A DNA stretch of 32,662 bases from Candidatus Altimarinota bacterium. GTDB lineage: Bacteria; Patescibacteriota; JACMRA01. The position numbers and the translations under genes were made by a program. The notes beneath the pieces were generated by a model. It worked only from the letters and a program-made list of their open reading frames with translations. It searched no databases and was not told the DNA's origin. Below, piece by piece: positions 15,914 through 23,431 of the stretch (the first letter of the stretch is position 1; every line of letters begins with the position of its first letter). Where the stretch lies: contig JAAUSE010000011.1 in NCBI GenBank assembly GCA_012031925.1, positions 1 to 32,662 on the forward strand. Reading direction: 5' to 3'.

Positions 15914-16108
15914 AAGGTTTTGTTTGATTGTGTCAGGTTAGAGAGCTGCTTGTTTTTCATTTCTCTTTTGAGTTGATTGCTTAGACCTCTTTCCTAATAA
16001 TCTACCTTACTACCAGTCCATCTAGCATTATTAGCTTTTCAATATAATCGAACTACATTAAATTATTACACTGCTGTACCTATCAAATAGACAACAGAGT
16101 TACCTATA

Positions 16109-16137
16109 TTGACAGGATTTGGGTTATTTGAGATAGT
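16109..16137 (+). promoter_or_regulatory. rnc promoter, placed for a leaderless message
   Basis: TTGACA (16109-16114), 17 bases, GATAGT (16132-16137), then six bases to the ATG at 16144. I see no gene in the 230 bases between 15913 and rnc. Confidence 0.6.
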
Positions 16138-16143
16138 TCTGAC

Positions 16144-16872
16144 ATGAACATGGAGAAAAGAAATAGTTCTTTCAAAACAAGATCTAATTTAGCTAAAGTT
16201 GAAAATATTATCAGTTATGTATTTGAGGATAAAGAGTTGTTGCAAAAAGCCTTGATACACCGCTCATATCTAAATGAAAAAAGTCGAGATGATAGCCTGA
16301 CTAATCATAATGAGCGGTTAGAGTTTTTGGGGGATGCAGTCTTGGAGTTGATCGTTTCTGATTATTTGTACAAACAACTTGATGTTGATGAAGGGCAGAT
16401 GACCAAGCTGAGATCTTCTTTGGTCAAAGGTAAAATAAATGCCGAAATTGGGATCAAGCTTGGTTTGGATGGAGAAATTTTGCTAAGTAAAGGAGAGTTA
16501 GAGGATTTTGGCAAAGCTAGACCGTCAATTGTAGCTGATTGTGTGGAGGCTATTTTGGGGGCAATGTATTTGGATGGTGGTCTAAAATCATGCCTTAACT
16601 TCATTCAACAAAATATGTTAGTGTTACTTCCCCAAATAATTGATACCAAATCTTATGATGATTACAAAACGATTTTGCAAGAATATTGTCAAAAAACCAA
16701 AAAAATAACACCCAAATACAAAGTCATCAGTGAGACGGGCAAAGATCATAACAAAATCTATATATGTGGAGTTTGGATAGATAACAAACTATTCAGCCAA
16801 GGTACTGGTAGAACCAAACAAGAAGCTGAAACAGAAGCCGCCAAGATTGCTTATGAACAACTTAGTATTTAA
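16144..16872 (+). CDS. rnc: Ribonuclease III
   Basis: RNase III cuts double-stranded RNA in rRNA precursors and other structured transcripts, as a homodimer. The 242-residue product has the signature HNERLEFLGDAVLELIVSDY at about residues 55-74, with metal ligands E60 and D64, and the second acidic pair D132 and E135 in ADCVEAILGAMYLDGG. The double-stranded-RNA-binding domain occupies about 165-241 (YKTILQEYCQKT, then GTGRTKQEAETEAAKIAYEQL). Length and order are normal. ATG at 16144 or 16150 both fit; the promoter spacing favours 16144. Type V-A arrays are processed by Cas12a itself, so no link to the CRISPR locus is implied. Confidence 0.95.
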   Translation: MNMEKRNSSFKTRSNLAKVENIISYVFEDKELLQKALIHRSYLNEKSRDDSLTNHNERLEFLGDAVLELIVSDYLYKQLDVDEGQMTKLRSSLVKGKINAEIGIKLGLDGEILLSKGELEDFGKARPSIVADCVEAILGAMYLDGGLKSCLNFIQQNMLVLLPQIIDTKSYDDYKTILQEYCQKTKKITPKYKVISETGKDHNKIYICGVWIDNKLFSQGTGRTKQEAETEAAKIAYEQLSI

Positions 16873-16905
16873 TTTGTCTGTTTAAGTATCTATCCAAATA
16901 AAGGC

Positions 16906-16934
16906 TTTACATTAGTTATTTTTTGTGTTATAAT
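16906..16934 (+). promoter_or_regulatory. Promoter of the 16970 membrane-protein gene
   Basis: TTTACA (16906-16911), 17 bases, TATAAT (16929-16934). A TTGGAG Shine-Dalgarno follows at about 16957-16962, 7 bases before the ATG. Confidence 0.75.
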
Positions 16935-16969
16935 GTTCTTATTATTTATTGAGGATTGGAGTTGAAAAG

Positions 16970-17694
16970 ATGAATAATTCTGATGAGTCCATCAAGGGGT
17001 TTGAGTTGATTCGAACTAAAAATCCTTCTAGCTCAAGCAAATTGTTTAGCTACCTTGATTATCTAAAAATTCTTATTTGGACGATTTTTTTTATTTGGTT
17101 CATTTTTGGTGGTTTTTGGTATTAATACCAACAGTAATTGGATTATTTGGGCTGATATTGGGTGTTGTAATTTTTTTGATTACTAATCTTCCCCTTATAA
17201 TATTCTTTGGGGTTGCTGGTTATGTGATCTACAAGTCTTACAAACTTATCAAAAAGAACAAGGGTCAGAGACTTAAGATTTATACTATAAAAGAGTACAA
17301 TAATCTTGAGAAAAAACGACAACCCAAATCAAAATATAATTATGAAGGTAGTAAGAAATACAATCTGATTAATTGGTTTTATAAAATTCTTAGAGTTGTT
17401 GGATTACTTCAATTCTTGGGTTTTTGGTCTTGGATTTTTATCCTAGTAGTTGCTTTTTTGATGGCCTGGATTGGAGTTACTTTTCGTTTTCGTCTAACTA
17501 ATGTAATGTGGACTTTTGGAGACAACAAACCAGGACAAATTAGACCAGCTTTGTATCTTATTCCCTTGGTAATTTTATACCCTTTTGCGTATGTTTTTTT
17601 CCCTTGGTTGATTGTTTTGGGGTTGCATATTGTGCTTATCTTATTGCATGCTATCTATGGATGGTATGTTGAGGATTTTGACAACCCTAGATAA
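16970..17694 (+). CDS. Multi-spanning membrane protein, frame-broken once
   Basis: The promoter and Shine-Dalgarno point to the ATG at 16970, whose frame (MNNSDESIKGFELIRTKN, then a hydrophobic helix ILIWTIFFIWFIF) stops at 17123-17125. The frame at 17077-17694 carries the remainder: hydrophobic segments LVLIPTVIGLFGLILGVVIF, LPLIIFFGVAGYVIY, GFWSWIFILVVAFLMAWIGV and two near the C-terminus. One extra T in the T5 run at 17113-17117 joins them (GGFLVLIPTV) into a protein of about 241 residues with roughly six helices and a basic cytosolic loop in the middle (KKNKGQRLKIY to KKRQPKSKY). No family is recognised. Confidence 0.65.
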
Positions 17695-17719
17695 TTTACC
17701 TCTTTCCTAAAAAACTTAT

Positions 17720-17745
17720 CCTCACTATTTTTGGTGGGGTTTTTT
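17720..17745 (+). terminator. Rho-independent terminator before pheS
   Basis: CCTCAC (17720-17725) pairs with GTGGGG (17734-17739, one T-G pair), followed by six T. Confidence 0.75.
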
Positions 17746-17779
17746 GTAACTATTTTACTACCAAATTGCTCTTAGGGTA

Positions 17780-17806
17780 TTGACAAATCTTTGGTTTGGA
17801 TATAGT
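17780..17806 (+). promoter_or_regulatory. pheS promoter
   Basis: TTGACA (17780-17785) and TATAGT (17801-17806) with a short 15-base spacer. The -35 TTG is in frame with pheS and gives a false upstream start. Confidence 0.5.
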
Positions 17807-17821
17807 TTGGAGATAAATACT

Positions 17822-18838
17822 ATGGATTATTCAAAGGAATTTGCTAACAAATCAACTATCTCAGCTTGCTTAACTCTTAGAGATCAACTACTCAATAGTG
17901 AGGAGATTTTTGATCTTATTAATCAAGTCAAAGAGGCTAATAGTGATGAGAAAAAAAATATTGGAGCCAAGTTAAACATAATCAAAAAAGAAATACAAGA
18001 TGCTAGTGATGGACGTATTCAAATTATTCAAAACGAGCAATCAAAAGATAACTATATCCAATTTGATCCTACCTTTTATTCTTCCAAATACCGATCAGCT
18101 GATGGTCACAAACATCCAATTAGTATTGTAGTTGAGGAGATTGTAGATATTTTTTCTAAAATAGGGTTTGATGTTTTTGAGGGTTCTTTGGTAGAATCTC
18201 AATGGTATAACTTTACTTCTGTCAACACTCCTGATTATCACCCTGCTAGAGATATGCAAGATACTTTTTTCCTCAAACAAAAAGATACAGAGGGTTATAA
18301 CTTTGTTATGAGGACACAAGTAACTGCTAGTGCTGTCAAATATGCTAAGAGTCACCCAGCACCATTTAAAGTTATCTTTCCAGGAATTGTTTTTCGCAAT
18401 GAGAATGTTGATGCCACTCACGATATAAATTTCACTCAGTTTGATATGTGGATAGTGGATAAAAAAACTAACTTGGCTCAGTTAGTCGGCTTGATTAAAA
18501 AATTTTTTGAGGAGTTTTTTGATGGAAAAAATATCAAAGTTAGATTTCGACCAAGTTATTTTCCTTTCACTCAACCCTCTTTGGAGGGAGACATTAGTTG
18601 TCCATTTTGTGATAGCCAAGGTTGTAGAGTTTGCTCTAATAGTGGTTGGATTGAAGTTTTTGGGGCTGGCCCAATTCACAAGAATGTAATAGCCAATATG
18701 GGCTTGGATACAGATGAATACAATGGATTAGCTTTTGGATTTGGTGTGGATAGACTTGCTCAACTCAAATTTGGATTGCAAGGTGTATCACAATTCTATA
18801 ATGGTAATCTCAAATTTCTTAGAGGTAGAGAAAAATAG
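17822..18838 (+). CDS. pheS: Phenylalanyl-tRNA synthetase alpha subunit
   Basis: PheS is the catalytic subunit of the (alpha-beta)2 enzyme that charges tRNA(Phe). The ATG at 17822 has GGAG 9 bases upstream and gives 338 residues, normal for the family. An N-terminal coiled coil (about residues 20-60) is followed by class II motifs: motif 2 region FKVIFPGIVFRNENVDATH, the phenylalanine-pocket segment FTQFDMWIVD, RPSYFPFTQPSLEGD and the motif 3 segment GLAFGFGVDRLAQLKFG. A CPFCDSQGCRVCSNSGW zinc-like insert between RPSYFPFTQPS and motif 3 is known from bacterial-type PheS variants. No pheT lies beside it within this window; the next genes belong to the accessory island. Confidence 0.94.
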   Translation: MDYSKEFANKSTISACLTLRDQLLNSEEIFDLINQVKEANSDEKKNIGAKLNIIKKEIQDASDGRIQIIQNEQSKDNYIQFDPTFYSSKYRSADGHKHPISIVVEEIVDIFSKIGFDVFEGSLVESQWYNFTSVNTPDYHPARDMQDTFFLKQKDTEGYNFVMRTQVTASAVKYAKSHPAPFKVIFPGIVFRNENVDATHDINFTQFDMWIVDKKTNLAQLVGLIKKFFEEFFDGKNIKVRFRPSYFPFTQPSLEGDISCPFCDSQGCRVCSNSGWIEVFGAGPIHKNVIANMGLDTDEYNGLAFGFGVDRLAQLKFGLQGVSQFYNGNLKFLRGREK

Positions 18839-18969
18839 CTGTCTTGAGATTTGGTTAAAGTGGTTTATTGTTCAATAGTATGCTGGAACATAACAAAACA
18901 TATATTGATAATACCAGTAATTTGTGAAAACATAACCTATGTATAAAGATTACGCACATTGGAGGGCAA

Positions 18970-19441
18970 ATGAAACACCTGATTGCTGAAACTTTTTTGC
19001 AAGGATTATCTCAGCATTACCCTGAATCATTTATTACTGCTATACTTTTGGTTGTGAGTGGTTTCAGTTTTGGATTGGTTTAAGAATAGGCTTGTTACTA
19101 AGGAAGACAAGGATAACGCAGTGAATGAAACAAAAATTGATGCTATTATAATTAGCTTGGGGAAGTTAAATACAAAAATTGACGAGCTAAAAGCAGATAT
19201 GCAGATACAGGATAATGGTTTGGGTACGAGAATTACTGAGCAAGGTAAAATACTTAACGAAAGGATTGATCAAGTTGAAACCAAATTAACTCAGCGGATT
19301 GATCAAGTTGAAAATAGCTTGATACAAGAAATACAAATAGTTGATAAAAATGTTAACAAATCCAATGCTAACATTGCTATTATAATTAATGTAATGAATC
19401 AAGACCCAAGAAGAAAATCTCCATTGCAAATGATCAACTAA
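18970..19441 (+). CDS. Membrane-anchored coiled-coil protein, paralogue of 27950-28246
   Basis: GGAGG (18961-18965) lies 4 bases before the ATG at 18970. The first frame gives a hydrophobic helix (SFITAILLVVSGFSFGLV) and stops at 19081. The frame from 19058 carries a long coiled coil (DAIIISLGKLNTKIDELKAD, ERIDQVETKLTQRIDQVENS). Removing one T from the T4 run at 19068-19071 joins them as VVSGFSLDWFKNRLVTKED, a membrane helix followed by about 110 residues of coiled coil. The coiled coil contains two copies of a RIDQVE heptad pair. The segment DNGLGTRITE matches GDGLGKRTDE in the paralogue beyond the CRISPR array. Function is unknown; the shape fits a tether or phage-tail-like helper. Confidence 0.6.
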
Positions 19442-19448
19442 ATACAAA

Positions 19449-19479
19449 AGAGTCTAGGAATCAACCTGACTCTTTTTTT
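19449..19479 (+). terminator. Terminator of the coiled-coil gene
   Basis: AGAGTC (19449-19454) pairs with GACTCT (19468-19473), with AGG/CCT extending the stem past a one-base bulge, and seven T follow. Confidence 0.8.
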
Positions 19480-19561
19480 AGCCAGCTAATTTCAAAATTA
19501 AAATTTGTATCATTTCTGGTAAATGGAAAATAAGACTCATTGTCAATTATCGTAGTCCTTA

Positions 19562-19590
19562 TTGACAATAGTCTTATTGTGTAGTATACT
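19562..19590 (+). promoter_or_regulatory. Promoter of the 19622-20034 cassette
   Basis: TTGACA (19562-19567), 17 bases, TATACT (19585-19590): a near-consensus promoter. The apparent TTG start at 19562 is this -35 box. Confidence 0.8.
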
Positions 19591-19621
19591 AGCCTCCAGT
19601 ATAGATTATTTGTGGAGTATC

Positions 19622-19855
19622 ATGAAAAATAGACAGATTTTGCTCCAGCTTACAAAAGCTACTCAAATCATATCTGATCAATCCAAAATGGGTTGGTTTG
19701 TGGTTGATATCTTCTCTAGTTCGGACAATAATAATCCTGAATTTGTACAAAACGGATCACTTGAGATTCAGTTCTCAAAACTTGATGGATCTGGAATATC
19801 CAAGTGGGTTTTTGTATCTCGAGAAGGTAGTTTTGCAAGTACTGGAGAGCTATGA
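19622..19855 (+). CDS. Orphan 77-residue cassette protein, paralogue of 28409-28615
   Basis: The ATG at 19622 has GGAG 5 bases upstream and sits 31 bases after the -10 box. The N-terminus is a helix (RQILLQLTKATQIISDQSK), followed by strands (GWFVVDIF, LEIQFSKLD) and a terminal hairpin KWVFVSREGSFAS that matches KFIFIDRNGTCIQ in the gene at 28409. Apart from that hairpin the two are very divergent. Its stop overlaps the next start as ATGA, so both are translated in step. No known family; the size and pairing resemble a toxin-antitoxin unit but no toxin motif is seen. Confidence 0.6.
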   Translation: MKNRQILLQLTKATQIISDQSKMGWFVVDIFSSSDNNNPEFVQNGSLEIQFSKLDGSGISKWVFVSREGSFASTGEL

Positions 19856-20034
19856 TGCAAATACAAAATTTGGACAACCTGACAGGTCGACAAATTGAAA
19901 ACCTGTTCAAAGAGGGTAAGCTTAATCACCTAAAAGATCAAAGGATTACCTCAGAGCAAATACAGAATATGCTTAGGGGATTGATGTTTGATATGATGAA
20001 GGAAGGAATTATACATCATGAATATATCAAATAA
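19852..20034 (+). CDS. Orphan 60-residue cassette partner, paralogue of 28612-28791
   Basis: The gene starts inside the stop of its neighbour (ATGA at 19852-19855) with GGAG 5 bases before it; a second ATG follows directly. The product is a small helical protein. Its start (LDNLTGRQIENLFKEGKL) parallels LDKLDPKELFRLIQEGIV of the gene at 28612, the best-conserved part of either cassette. The rest (ITSEQIQNMLRGLMFDMMKE) is amphipathic helix. A terminator follows at 20061. The short helical form would suit a DNA-binding or neutralising partner, but that is a guess. Confidence 0.6.
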   Translation: MMQIQNLDNLTGRQIENLFKEGKLNHLKDQRITSEQIQNMLRGLMFDMMKEGIIHHEYIK

Positions 20035-20060
20035 TAATTCATTTTTGTAATCCACAACAC

Positions 20061-20092
20061 AAGAGTAAATGTAATAGTTTACTCTTTTTTTT
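20061..20092 (+). terminator. Terminator of the 19622-20034 cassette
   Basis: AAGAGTAAA (20061-20069) pairs perfectly with TTTACTCTT (20078-20086), followed by a T8 run. Confidence 0.87.
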
Positions 20093-20129
20093 GGGTGTAA
20101 GTAAATGCTCAGGTAATAGATTTGTTCAA

Positions 20130-20219
20130 TCAATTGAAAGTATATTTAATATTAAACTCTTTGAGATTTTCAATAGGATTTTGGTTTTTCACCCAAATAT
20201 TCCAGCTAATAATCTTCAT
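20130..20219 (-). pseudogene. N-terminal relic of an endonuclease/exonuclease/phosphatase gene
   Basis: The minus frame from an ATG at 20219 reads MKIISWNIWVKNQNPIENLK and stops after 29 codons at 20130. The first strand (MKxISWNI) is the usual beginning of proteins in the exonuclease III / DNase I-like superfamily, where the N is a catalytic metal-site residue. Nothing of the remainder of the domain is found downstream. The rest of the 372-base gap between 20034 and 20407 holds the terminator at 20061, C-rich sequence with no convincing gene, and the promoter at 20345. Confidence 0.4.
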
Positions 20220-20344
20220 ATTCCAATCAACCTTGATCGCTCAAAACAGTCAACCAACCTATTTCTAAAACCCTCCCAAAACCAAAACAAAACCTCCAAA
20301 ACAGGCTTCACATATAAAATAGTAAATGCTAATTACCCAAAACC

Positions 20345-20373
20345 TTGACTTTTGTCAAAATCTATGCTACTAT
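20345..20373 (+). promoter_or_regulatory. Promoter of the 20407-20897 cassette
   Basis: TTGACT (20345-20350), 17 bases, TACTAT (20368-20373). GAGG follows 5 bases before the ATG. Confidence 0.7.
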
Positions 20374-20406
20374 ACTACCCAGTAGTGTCAATTTTGTAGA
20401 GGTATC

Positions 20407-20715
20407 ATGCGGGAGTTAGAAGAGATTGAACTATTCAAAATATATTGTGGTAGAGGTATTCCTCCAAAGTACCAATACGAATTATCCAGAAAAGCTTTTT
20501 ACGAATTTCTAGATAAGCACAATTGTTTTGAAAACGTTTCTATCTGGGAGTGCGTAGGGTATTGGAAAAAACATCGTGAAAACACATTTGTATTGGATGT
20601 TGGTGATGCCAATATTGACCAAATTAAACAATTCTGCGAAGAATATGTAGAAGAATTTGAGCAGGAGAATATATGGATAACCCAAACCAAGATTCAAGGA
20701 GGTTTACTCAAATGA
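20407..20715 (+). CDS. Orphan 102-residue cassette protein, paralogue of 1004-1309
   Basis: The ATG at 20407 has GAGG close upstream. Motifs in common with the paralogue are LFKIYCGRGIP (residues 9-19), AFYEFLDK, CFENVSIWECVGYWK and the final EYVEEFEQENIWI. These GRxIP, FL and GxW landmarks recall DUF3574, though I hold that loosely. Predicted soluble, alpha/beta. Conservation of the two-gene arrangement at both loci 19 kb apart argues that both genes are real and act together. Confidence 0.75.
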   Translation: MRELEEIELFKIYCGRGIPPKYQYELSRKAFYEFLDKHNCFENVSIWECVGYWKKHRENTFVLDVGDANIDQIKQFCEEYVEEFEQENIWITQTKIQGGLLK

Positions 20716-20897
20716 CACACACAACCTATTGTTTTGTCAAAGGTCAAGGTATGAGAGAGGTTAAGAAGAAGGATGGAGTTCCCACCTTTGTTGATACCGG
20801 CAAACCAGTTGATGACAAATACCTCAAAGGTTCAATGTCAAACGCTCTCAATTCTTACTTTGCTCTCCCAATACAATTGCAAGTAGAGTTAAATTAA
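20712..20897 (+). CDS. Orphan 61-residue cassette partner, paralogue of 1302-1490
   Basis: An AAGGAGG-type Shine-Dalgarno (20697-20702) lies 9 bases before the ATG at 20712, which overlaps the previous stop as ATGA. The protein begins MTHTTYCFVKGQGMREVKK and carries GKPVDDKYLKG, the segment it shares with its paralogue. The basic N-terminal half and hydrophobic tail (YFALPIQLQVEL) are its only other features. A frame open upstream to 20673 is not the start. Function unknown. Confidence 0.7.
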   Translation: MTHTTYCFVKGQGMREVKKKDGVPTFVDTGKPVDDKYLKGSMSNALNSYFALPIQLQVELN

Positions 20898-20909
20898 AAA
20901 AAATACTAT

Positions 20910-20938
20910 GAGTCAAGGCAATCCTTGGCTCTATTTTT
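20910..20938 (+). terminator. Terminator of the 20407-20897 cassette
   Basis: GAGTCAAGG (20910-20918) pairs with CCTTGGCTC (20923-20931, one G-T pair) around a CAAT loop, then TATTTTT. The stem sequence recurs at 28257 and 29023. Confidence 0.8.
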
Positions 20939-20962
20939 GAAATACTTTAATTACACAAGCTT

Positions 20963-21088
20963 TTACAAGAAGATTATAATCATATACAAGATACCATACC
21001 AAATATTACTTATTTTGCTTTTCCAAAACCAAACCAAAACCTTCAAAGCAATATGATACGCCCCATTCACATCGCCATCTAAAGATGC
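20963..21088 (-). pseudogene. C-terminal relic of a second RuvC effector (Cas12a- or TnpB-like)
   Basis: Directly after the cas12a stop, in a different frame, the minus strand reads ASLDGDVNGAYHIALK (21088-21041). D-x-NGAYHIALKG is the RuvC-III landmark of Cas12a, and DVNGA is shared with TnpB. The present frame then drifts to a stop at 20963; one extra G after 21042 would give ALKGFGLVLEKQNK and a TAA, a natural short C-terminus. The intact cas12a has its own RuvC-III (GDANGAYNIARKG at 21285-21235), so this is the end of a different gene. No upstream part of it remains. Confidence 0.55.
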
Positions 21089-21089
21089 A

Positions 21090-23429
21090 TTACCTATTTA
21101 TTTTCTTGTTAAATTTAACTAGATTTCCTTCAAACCATTTATCAAAGTGATCTATACCTAATAGCCAATTATCCCAAATTTCTTCCGATATGTATGGTTC
21201 ATAACCTTTTTGAGACATGTAATTCATAATTATACCTTTACGAGCAATGTTATAAGCACCATTTGCATCACCACAAGTTGGTAGATCTACTTTTTCATTA
21301 TTTTTCTCTTTATCCCAATATTCTCTTGAATCAAAATAATTTCCGTTATTGTCCCTAATTGGTGAAAAAATAAAGTCTTGATCTCTTTCATTATTACCAA
21401 TATTTCTAATTTGTTGAATCAGATCGATTGCATATCTTAAAGAATCCCACTTACCCATATCTATAATAGCAGAAATTTCCTTACCTTCATCTACAATTTG
21501 AGAAAGCAAAGATCTATTTTTATCAAACTCTTTCTCGTTAAATACTTCATCTAATATACTTTTAACATTTATAGGTTTTATTTCCCATTTTCCATGATCA
21601 TTTTTTTTACCTCTAAATCTATCTAATGTTTTACCGTTTTTACCAGAATACAGCTTCCATATTTTATTAGTGTTACTATCTTTATACTCAAAACAGTAGT
21701 CTCCATCTTCCCAGGTTATATCTGTAAATTTTTCGATAATTTGATTTTTGACTTTTTCTTCACTACCTTTTTGAATGTAAACACTTTTTCGCCATCCAGT
21801 CACTGGATCAGTTACTGAAGTATAATTTGGTCGAGTGTATAACATTATACCTAGTTGCTTTTTGTTTTCTATATCTTGATAATTAGTTACTGGTGGAGTT
21901 AATTGTAGTGCTTGAGTTACAGAACCAACTCCTGATTCTACTTTTTTGTTTACATAAAAATTAAGTTTTTTGGCTAGTGCGAGTTCAAGTTTTTGATATA
22001 CTTGGTTTTCAATTTTGATCCTACTTCTTTTAAAACCTGTGTTTAAGTCTTCTAATACAATAAAAGTAAGTTTTGGATTATCTAGATTAACCGCATTTTT
22101 TATAATTTCTGTGATTACTTGTGAAACATAACCGTTTTTAAGATTTTTGATACTATCGATTGCCTGCCAGTTTTTACGAGCAAAATCACGATTACCTGCT
22201 CGAGCTTCAAGAAGATCATTATAATTCCAACACGTTACTGTTTCAATCTCAAAAGTGCCGTCGTCTTTGCTAATCATTATATTAGCATTTACTGAACATG
22301 GTTTTCCGTCTTTATCGACAAATGGTAGATTGAGACTACCTTGAGAGATAATTTCTCCTTTAGAATTAACCAGACAATAGTATGCAAGATGTTTCTCACC
22401 TCTATCAATTCCAAGATAATAAAGGTTTTCAGATTCGGATTCAAGATAGTTTAAAAAAATTTCATTTACCTTCTTTATAGCATTTCCATTTGGTCTTCCA
22501 TCTCTAACTCCTGAAATTTTTTTTGCATTAATTGTTATAGGAAAATGGAAGAAAAATTGTTTACCTTTACTGTCCTTTGTGCTTGAGTCAGTAAATCTTT
22601 TTCCCTTAATGACCCATGGTTTATTTTCATAACCTTTTTTAATATTTCTTTCTTTTAGACCAATTTTGCGGTAAAATATTTCTCCCTTACCATTCAACTT
22701 GTAAACTAAATTATTCAAGTTATTTTCTGAAAATAAGTTATTAAAATAAATTACTTGTAAATCTTTTCCTGTTTTTTTAATTGAATACAAATCTTTACTA
22801 TAAATCTCAAGCAAATATAAATTTCCTTCTTTTTGGATTTGTTCTAAATATTCTTTAGAAATATTTTCAAACCCAGTGTAGTACATAGTAAGATTTGCTA
22901 TATCTGCAGCTAATTCTTTAGCTAAATTATACTCTTTGTTTAATAATTCTTTAAGCTCAGGGAAAATTGTAATTTTATTTTGTAACATTTTTTTTACATT
23001 CTGTATCAAATCTTTTTGATTTACACTTTCGTTATCAAGGTATTTTTTATCAAACTCACCTTTGTAAGTTGATCCGTATATGGTTTTACCATCCAGTTGT
23101 TTATAAATCATTTTTTTCCATTCTGAGTTTTCAACAAAAGCATTTGGATGAAGCTGTTTGTCAAATATTTTAGGTTTGTTTGTAATTCCTAATAGATATT
23201 TTTCACCATTTTTCAATAAGAATGCTTTGTATTGGGTATTACCTTCAGGACTATCTGCCCAACCTTCAAGTAAACTTGAAGATTCAAAATTGAGCTTTAA
23301 CTTATTTTCTTTTACATCATCTTGTGGTTTTTTGGTAAGATAATTTCTTACTGCATCGTACCACTTGAACCAGTTTATTTCGTAATTTTCTAATATAGGT
23401 TCAAAGATAATATCTTTAAGTGCCTCCAC
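21090..23429 (-). CDS. cas12a: Cas12a (Cpf1), C-terminal part with RuvC and Nuc
   Basis: This frame (779 residues from GTG 23429) holds the WED-II/III, RuvC and Nuc regions of the RNA-guided DNA nuclease Cas12a. Seen: KLNFESSSLLEGW (about 44-57), LVYKLNGKGEIFYRK (241-255), the crRNA-processing region IKGKRFT and KQFFFHFPITIN (274-301), RuvC-I YLGIDRGEKHLAYY with D342, the bridge-helix tryptophan W421 in ARKNW, RuvC-II FIVLEDLNTGFKRSR with E460, the Nuc-region arginine near R675 and RuvC-III GDANGAYNIARKG with D721. All three RuvC acidic residues are present. The GTG is probably not a true start; the open frame extends to about 23457 as NGGTLDPIIVEALKDIIF. Confidence 0.92.
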   Translation of the reverse strand: MEALKDIIFEPILENYEINWFKWYDAVRNYLTKKPQDDVKENKLKLNFESSSLLEGWADSPEGNTQYKAFLLKNGEKYLLGITNKPKIFDKQLHPNAFVENSEWKKMIYKQLDGKTIYGSTYKGEFDKKYLDNESVNQKDLIQNVKKMLQNKITIFPELKELLNKEYNLAKELAADIANLTMYYTGFENISKEYLEQIQKEGNLYLLEIYSKDLYSIKKTGKDLQVIYFNNLFSENNLNNLVYKLNGKGEIFYRKIGLKERNIKKGYENKPWVIKGKRFTDSSTKDSKGKQFFFHFPITINAKKISGVRDGRPNGNAIKKVNEIFLNYLESESENLYYLGIDRGEKHLAYYCLVNSKGEIISQGSLNLPFVDKDGKPCSVNANIMISKDDGTFEIETVTCWNYNDLLEARAGNRDFARKNWQAIDSIKNLKNGYVSQVITEIIKNAVNLDNPKLTFIVLEDLNTGFKRSRIKIENQVYQKLELALAKKLNFYVNKKVESGVGSVTQALQLTPPVTNYQDIENKKQLGIMLYTRPNYTSVTDPVTGWRKSVYIQKGSEEKVKNQIIEKFTDITWEDGDYCFEYKDSNTNKIWKLYSGKNGKTLDRFRGKKNDHGKWEIKPINVKSILDEVFNEKEFDKNRSLLSQIVDEGKEISAIIDMGKWDSLRYAIDLIQQIRNIGNNERDQDFIFSPIRDNNGNYFDSREYWDKEKNNEKVDLPTCGDANGAYNIARKGIIMNYMSQKGYEPYISEEIWDNWLLGIDHFDKWFEGNLVKFNKKINR

Positions 23430-23431
23430 AA

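Noticed and set aside
15914-16143. tRNA or small RNA gene in the gap before rnc
   Set aside because: No acceptor-stem pairing or TpsiC-like GTTCRA motif could be found; only the rnc promoter is supported.
18507-18689. Overlapping frames inside pheS on both strands
   Set aside because: They lie wholly inside a conserved gene and have no start signals of their own.
20091-20348. 85-codon plus-strand frame between the two left cassettes
   Set aside because: It starts inside a terminator T run, lacks a ribosome site and is C-rich filler; the minus strand here holds a better coding trace (20130-20219).
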